From positions 1-36,232 of the forward strand of contig JAUNHQ010000026.1 of assembly GCA_030535425.1 (NCBI GenBank): DNA of 36,232 nucleotides, written 5' to 3'. This document shows positions 32,350 to 36,232 of the stretch, in pieces. Below the pieces are notes generated by a model. It did no database searches. It was not told the origin of the DNA and saw nothing but the letters and a program-made list of their open reading frames with translations. Each line of letters begins with the position of its first letter. Within the stretch, counting starts at the first letter, position 1. The DNA is from Pseudomonadota bacterium (GTDB lineage Bacteria > Pseudomonadota > Gammaproteobacteria > Burkholderiales > Burkholderiaceae_C). The position numbers were made by a program, and so were the translations under genes.

Positions 32350-34281
32350 TCAGGCCGTCTTGGTTTCGTCATCCGGCCCCAGAGCGCCGTCAGGGGCCGT
32401 GCCGCCTTCAGGCCGCCAGACCGTGCCGATGGACACTGTTTTGAGCTTCTTCTTGCGGCCATACCACAGGTTCACCAGCCCGCGCGAGAAGAACACGGCA
32501 GAGAACATGGAGGTCAGCAAACCGATGCAATGCACTACCGCAAAGCCACGCACCGGCCCAGAGCCAAAGGCCAGCAACGCCAGACCGGCGATGAGGGAAG
32601 TGACGTTGGAATCCAGAATCGTGGCCCAGGCGCGGTCATAACCGGCATGAATGGCCGCCTGCGCCGACGCGCCGTTGCGCAACTCTTCCCGCACCCGCTC
32701 GTTGATGAGCACGTTGGCGTCGATGGCCATGCCCAGCGCCAGTGCCATGGCCGCCATGCCCGGCAGGGTCAGCGTGGCTTGCAGCATAGACAGCACGGCA
32801 ATCAGCAGCAGCAGGTTAAAGCCCAGCGCCAGGCTGGAGAACACGCCAAACAGTGCGTAATAAGCGCACATGAACACGCAGATGACGATGAAGCCCCACT
32901 TCACACTGTTGAAGCCCTTGGCGATGTTTTCCGCGCCCAGGCTGGGGCCGATGGTGCGCTCTTCAATGATTTCCATGGGCGCAGCCAGCGAGCCCGCGCG
33001 CAGCAGCAGCGCCAGATCGTTTGCCTCAGCAGAACTCATGGCGCCGGAGATCTGAAAGCGCGTGCCCAGTTCGGCCTGGATCACGGGTGCCGTCAGCACC
33101 TCACCCTTGCCCTTTTCAAACAGGATGATGGCCATGCGTTTTTTCAGGTTTTCGCGGCTGACGTCCCGCATGATGCGCCCGCCCTTGGCGTCCACCGTCA
33201 AGTCCACCTTGGGCTGCTGTGTCTGCTGGTCAAAACCCGGCTGGGCATCGGCCAGGCTGTCGCCGGTCAGAATGACCTGGCGCTTGACGATCACGGGCTG
33301 CTCACCACGTTCGCCCGTAGCCGGGTCGGTAAAGGGCATCATGAAACGCTCGGAGCCGAAAGGCACAGGGCCAGTGCCCGCCTCGGCTGCCCGGCCTTCG
33401 GCACTTTCGTCCACCAGGCGCATCTCCAGCGTGGCGGTACGGCCCAGAATGTCCTTGGCCTTGGCCGTGTCTTGCACGCCGGGCAGCTGCACCACCACGC
33501 GGTCAGCGCCCTGCTGCTGGATCACCGGCTCGGCCACACCCAGCTCGTTGACGCGGTTGTGCAGCGTGGTGATGTTCTGCTTGACAGCGTCAGACTGCAC
33601 CTTCTGCAGTGCCTGCGGCTTGAAGCTGGCCACCAGGCGCGGCTCAGCACCTTCGCTCACCTGCACGTCCAGGTCGGGGAATTGATCCACCACCACGCGG
33701 CGCGCAGCCTCCAGCGTGGCTGCATCACGTGCGCGAACCTGAATATCGCGCCCCTCGCGGCTGATGCCGCCATGGCGCACATCCTTTTCGCGCAGGGCTA
33801 CGCGGATATCGTTGACCGTGGCATCCAGCCGCTTGGTGATGGCCGTGCTCATGTCCACCTGAAGCATGAAATGCACGCCTCCGCGCAGATCCAGCCCCAG
33901 ATACATGGGCTTGGCGCCCAGCGCCGTCAGCCAGGCGGGCGAGCGGGAAACGAGGTTGAGCGCAACGATGTAGCCCGCATCGCTCGCATCGGGATTGAGT
34001 GCGCGCTCAACCACGTCGCGCGCGCGGATTTGCGTGTCGGTCGTATCAAAGCGCGCCCGGATGGAGTTGCCCTCCAGAGCGATCTGAACGGGCGTCAGAT
34101 CAGCCGCCTTGAGCGCCGCTTCCACGCGCGCCAGGGTGTCGCTGTCCACCCGGGAAGTGACCTTGCCTGCCGACACCTGCACCGCTGGCGCCTCGCCATA
34201 CAGGTTGGGCAGCGTGTAAATCACCGCCACCAGCAAGGTGATAACGATGATGGCGTATTTCCAGATCGGGTATCGGTTCAT
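32350..34281 (-). CDS. secD: Sec translocon accessory protein SecD
   Basis: A 643-residue protein. The N-terminal helix (about 9-24, YAIIVITLLVAVIYTLPNLY) precedes a large periplasmic region with YLGLDLRGGVHFMLQVDMS (127-145) and VNELGVAEPVIQQQGADRVV. The C-terminal six-helix RND-like part has GPSLGAENIAKGFNSVKWGF, ALGMAIDANVLINERVREEL and DSNVTSLIAGLALLAFG. It works with SecF as a proton-driven motor. ATG 34281 is used; a TTG four codons earlier is possible. No clear Shine-Dalgarno precedes it. A terminator-like hairpin lies 23 bases upstream, in the gap after yajC. Confidence 0.97.
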   Translation of the reverse strand: MNRYPIWKYAIIVITLLVAVIYTLPNLYGEAPAVQVSAGKVTSRVDSDTLARVEAALKAADLTPVQIALEGNSIRARFDTTDTQIRARDVVERALNPDASDAGYIVALNLVSRSPAWLTALGAKPMYLGLDLRGGVHFMLQVDMSTAITKRLDATVNDIRVALREKDVRHGGISREGRDIQVRARDAATLEAARRVVVDQFPDLDVQVSEGAEPRLVASFKPQALQKVQSDAVKQNITTLHNRVNELGVAEPVIQQQGADRVVVQLPGVQDTAKAKDILGRTATLEMRLVDESAEGRAAEAGTGPVPFGSERFMMPFTDPATGERGEQPVIVKRQVILTGDSLADAQPGFDQQTQQPKVDLTVDAKGGRIMRDVSRENLKKRMAIILFEKGKGEVLTAPVIQAELGTRFQISGAMSSAEANDLALLLRAGSLAAPMEIIEERTIGPSLGAENIAKGFNSVKWGFIVICVFMCAYYALFGVFSSLALGFNLLLLIAVLSMLQATLTLPGMAAMALALGMAIDANVLINERVREELRNGASAQAAIHAGYDRAWATILDSNVTSLIAGLALLAFGSGPVRGFAVVHCIGLLTSMFSAVFFSRGLVNLWYGRKKKLKTVSIGTVWRPEGGTAPDGALGPDDETKTA

Positions 34282-34303
34282 GAGGAAAGGCAAGGGCGGT
34301 CAG

Positions 34304-34338
34304 AAAAGAAAAAGGCGGCCGCCTGGGTTCGGGCCGCC
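34304..34338 (-). terminator. Terminator-like hairpin between yajC and secD
   Basis: On the minus strand GGCGGCC (34338-34332), an 11-base loop and GGCCGCC (34320-34314) form a 7-bp GC stem, followed by TTTTTCTTTT (34313-34304). It lies after the yajC stop (34392) and 23 bases before the secD ATG. Partial termination or attenuation is likely; secD has no other obvious promoter. Confidence 0.75.
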
Positions 34339-34391
34339 GCACCCGCTGGCACCGCCCCAGGGCGGCCGCGGGCATGGTGCGATGGCGGAAC

Positions 34392-34718
34392 TTACTTGAG
34401 GGTTCCCTTGGGCAGCACCTGCACCACGGCGTTGCGCTGCATCTGCACTTCCACACCGCTGGCCACTTGCAGGCCGATGTGACTGTCACCCAGCGCCGTC
34501 ACCTTGCCCAACAGGCCGCCAGCCGTCACCACCTCGTCACCCTTGGCCAGGGCGTCGATCATGGCGCGGTGCTCTTTTTGCTTTTTCATCTGCGGACGAA
34601 TCATGATGAAGTACAGCACCACGAACATCAGCACCAACGGCAGCATGCTCATGAGCGAGGATGCAGTGCTGGGCGCGGCAGCGGGGGCGGCTTGGGCAAA
34701 AGCGTTGGAAATGAACAC
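34392..34718 (-). CDS. yajC: Sec translocon accessory protein YajC
   Basis: A 108-residue inner-membrane protein with one helix (about 25-42, [19 protein letters not shown]) followed by [33 protein letters not shown] and [20 protein letters not shown], the standard YajC cytoplasmic domain. The short N-terminal part ([20 protein letters not shown]) is periplasmic. It binds SecDF. The start is GTG 34718, supported by AGGAG 8 bases upstream (34731-34727); there is no ATG ahead of the helix except internal ones. It is the first gene of yajC-secD-secF and divergent from nitrile hydratase. Confidence 0.94.
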   Translation of the reverse strand: MFISNAFAQAAPAAAPSTASSLMSMLPLVLMFVVLYFIMIRPQMKKQKEHRAMIDALAKGDEVVTAGGLLGKVTALGDSHIGLQVASGVEVQMQRNAVVQVLPKGTLK

Positions 34719-34911
34719 CGGCAAGGCTCCTGGAGAAAAAGAGAAAGAGGCTGAAAACCGTCCATCGGGGCCATCAGACGCCGCGCAGGCCATGCGGCCC
34801 CGGCGCCCTTGCCCGAGACAAGGCAACCGTATATTGTATGAGCCCTGTCCCAAGCGGCATTTGGAGCCGGTTCTGGCCATTTCCAGCCCCCCATCTCACG
34901 GCACGCGGCAT

Positions 34912-35589
34912 ATGAGCTCACATCCCCATCCCCCTCACACAGAAGGTCACGCGCATGGCCATGACCACACGCACGAGCCCTTCAGCACCCTGGACGACAT
35001 GGACCGTCGCGTGCGCGCGCTGGAAACACTGCTCACGGCCAAGGGCTACCTGGATCCGGCGGCGCTGGATCGCATCATTGAAACCTACGAAACCCGCATT
35101 GGCCCGCACAATGGCGCGCGTGTGGTCGCCCGCGCCTGGACAGACCCGGCTTTTCACGACTGGCTGCTGAAAGACGCCACCGCCGCCATTGCCAGCCTGG
35201 GCTTTACCGGCCGGCAGGGCGAGCACATGGTCGCGCTGCAAAACACGCCCGAGCTGCATCACCTGGTGGTCTGCACCCTGTGCAGCTGCTACCCCTGGCC
35301 CGTGCTGGGCCTGCCCCCGGTCTGGTACAAGAGCGCGCCCTACCGCGCCAAGGCCGTGATCGATCCGCGCGGCGTGCTGGCCGATTTTGGCGTCACCCTG
35401 CCTGACAGCACAGCCATCCGCGTGTGCGACTCCACCGCCGAAATCCGCTACCTCGTCATCCCCATGCGCCCGCCAGGCACCGAAGGCATGAGCGAGGAGC
35501 AACTGGCCGCGCTGGTCACGCGTGACGCCATGATCGGCACGGGCCTGGCACTGACGCCGGACACCGTGAACGAAAGGGCAGCCACATGA
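34912..35589 (+). CDS. nthA: Cobalt-type nitrile hydratase alpha subunit
   Basis: A 225-residue protein. The metal-binding motif [11 protein letters not shown] has Cys121, Thr122, Cys124, Ser125 and Cys126; Thr at the second position marks Co-type enzymes (Fe-type has Ser). Further blocks are [52 protein letters not shown] and [14 protein letters not shown], as in the Comamonas testosteroni enzyme. The first 22 residues are His-rich ([19 protein letters not shown]), perhaps aiding cobalt loading. The enzyme hydrates nitriles to amides; two Cys become oxidised. ATG 34912 is used although the frame is open further left, antisense to yajC. Coupled to nthB by ATGA. TATATT (34830-34835) may be a -10. 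Confidence 0.96.
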   Translation: MSSHPHPPHTEGHAHGHDHTHEPFSTLDDMDRRVRALETLLTAKGYLDPAALDRIIETYETRIGPHNGARVVARAWTDPAFHDWLLKDATAAIASLGFTGRQGEHMVALQNTPELHHLVVCTLCSCYPWPVLGLPPVWYKSAPYRAKAVIDPRGVLADFGVTLPDSTAIRVCDSTAEIRYLVIPMRPPGTEGMSEEQLAALVTRDAMIGTGLALTPDTVNERAAT

Positions 35590-36232
35590 ACGGCATGCAC
35601 GACATGGGCGGCATGCAGGGCTTCGGCCCCGTGGTGCCTGAGGCCAACGAGCCCATCTTCCACGCCGAATGGGAAAAGCGCGCCCTGGCCGTGACGCTGG
35701 CCATGGGCGCCACCGGCCAGTGGAACCTCGATCTCTCCCGCGCCGAACGCGAGGCGCTGCCGCCCGTGCAATACCTGGGCAGCAGCTATTACGAAATCTG
35801 GATCACCGCGCTGGAGCGGCTGATGCTGGCACGCGGGCTGGTCAGCCCCGCCGAGCTGGCGGGCCAGGCCGTGCCCACACCCGGCCCTGCGCTGAAAGTG
35901 CTGCGCGCCGCGCAGGTCGATGCTGCCCTGGCCGCAGGCTCGCCGGTTGATCGCCCCGCCACGGCGCCTGCGCGCTTTGTGCCCGGCCAACGCGTGCGCG
36001 CACTCAACCAGCACCCGGCAGGCCACACCCGCCTGCCGCGCTACGTGCGCGGGCACGTCGGCACCATCGTCAGCGTACACGGCGCACACCTGTTTGCCGA
36101 CCGGCACGCCGCCCAGCCGCTGCCGCCTTTTGACCAGCGGCCCGAGTGGCTCTACACCGTGGTTTTCAGCGCCCGCGACCTGTGGGGCCAAGCCGCCCAT
36201 GCACACGACAGCATCAGCGTAGAAGCCTGGGA
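35586..36232 (+). CDS. nthB: Nitrile hydratase beta subunit (3' end cut by window edge)
   Basis: The frame opens [20 protein letters not shown], continues [16 protein letters not shown] and runs off the right edge after 215 codons. Nitrile hydratase beta hallmarks are the MNGxHDxGG start, [19 protein letters not shown], and the C-terminal barrel [20 protein letters not shown] followed by [17 protein letters not shown] and [12 protein letters not shown]. The last visible residues are SISVEAW, close to the usual end (about 218 residues), so only a few codons are missing. It forms the alpha-beta heterodimer with NthA and contributes active-site arginines. The ATG overlaps the nthA stop. A cobalt activator gene commonly follows, but lies outside the window. 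Confidence 0.95.
   Translation, partial: MNGMHDMGGMQGFGPVVPEANEPIFHAEWEKRALAVTLAMGATGQWNLDLSRAEREALPPVQYLGSSYYEIWITALERLMLARGLVSPAELAGQAVPTPGPALKVLRAAQVDAALAAGSPVDRPATAPARFVPGQRVRALNQHPAGHTRLPRYVRGHVGTIVSVHGAHLFADRHAAQPLPPFDQRPEWLYTVVFSARDLWGQAAHAHDSISVEAW

Noticed and set aside
31813-34482. An 889-codon open frame on the plus strand opposite secD and secF
   Set aside because: It is wholly antisense to two certain genes, His/Gln/Arg-rich with no family motif, and typical of third-position GC bias.
34809-34835. TTGCCC plus TATATT as a full nitrile hydratase promoter
   Set aside because: The spacer is only 15 bases and the -35 is weak; only the -10 is mentioned.
1-36232. CRISPR array, tRNA, rRNA, phage or intact insertion sequence
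   Set aside because: No regularly spaced short repeats, no tRNA or rRNA segments, and no transposase or integrase motifs seen in any frame.

Overview
The window is high-GC, densely packed bacterial chromosome. Gene content and order suggest Burkholderiales, most likely Comamonadaceae: rpsB-tsf, a divergently placed short gspC beside gspG-K, a complete pstSCAB-phoU-phoB-phoR block with ppx divergent from it, yajC-secD-secF, and a Co-type nitrile hydratase resembling that of Comamonas. No rRNA, tRNA, CRISPR array, intact insertion sequence or prophage is visible.

Layout. 1-1184: start of tsf and all of rpsB (minus strand), with a terminator-like hairpin between them. 1219-2469: a DadA-type FAD amino-acid dehydrogenase. 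2524-8498: part of a type II secretion locus (gspC minus; gspG, H, I, J, K plus). A large gene for a methyltransferase fused to a WbsX/GH99-like domain is wedged between gspG and gspH, and a 114-bp tandem repeat is lodged at the 5' end of gspJ. gspD, E, F, L, M and N are absent. 8499-8897 holds two inverted copies of a dispersed repeat. 8898-12046: an alpha/beta hydrolase overlapping relA. 12114-18811: the Pho/Pst operon in the order pstS, pstC, pstA, pstB, phoU, phoB, phoR (minus), behind a recognisable Pho box; ppx (19070-20587) diverges from it.

20731-23075: a two-gene ABC exporter (minus). 23226-23684: a small exported His-rich protein ending in a textbook terminator, convergent with an AEC-family permease (23734-24765). 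24816-25765: a decayed islet carrying an IPTL-CTERM tail ORF and a truncated RHS mini-protein between two diverged copies of one sequence. 25988-28563: a Rep-type helicase and a small lipoprotein. 28732-34718: yajC, secD, secF and a DUF1631 protein (minus). 34912-36232: nitrile hydratase alpha and beta, the beta gene cut by the window end.

Most of the window is core metabolism and regulation: phosphate uptake and sensing, stringent response, Sec translocation and translation. The unexpected parts are the fused sugar/methyl gene inside the pseudopilin operon, the repeat that pushes the gspJ frame open for 100 extra codons, a five-copy short dispersed repeat found at three convergent gene ends and at the truncated end of the gsp operon, and the RHS/IPTL islet. 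Identifications rest on reading motifs by eye; no database search was possible.
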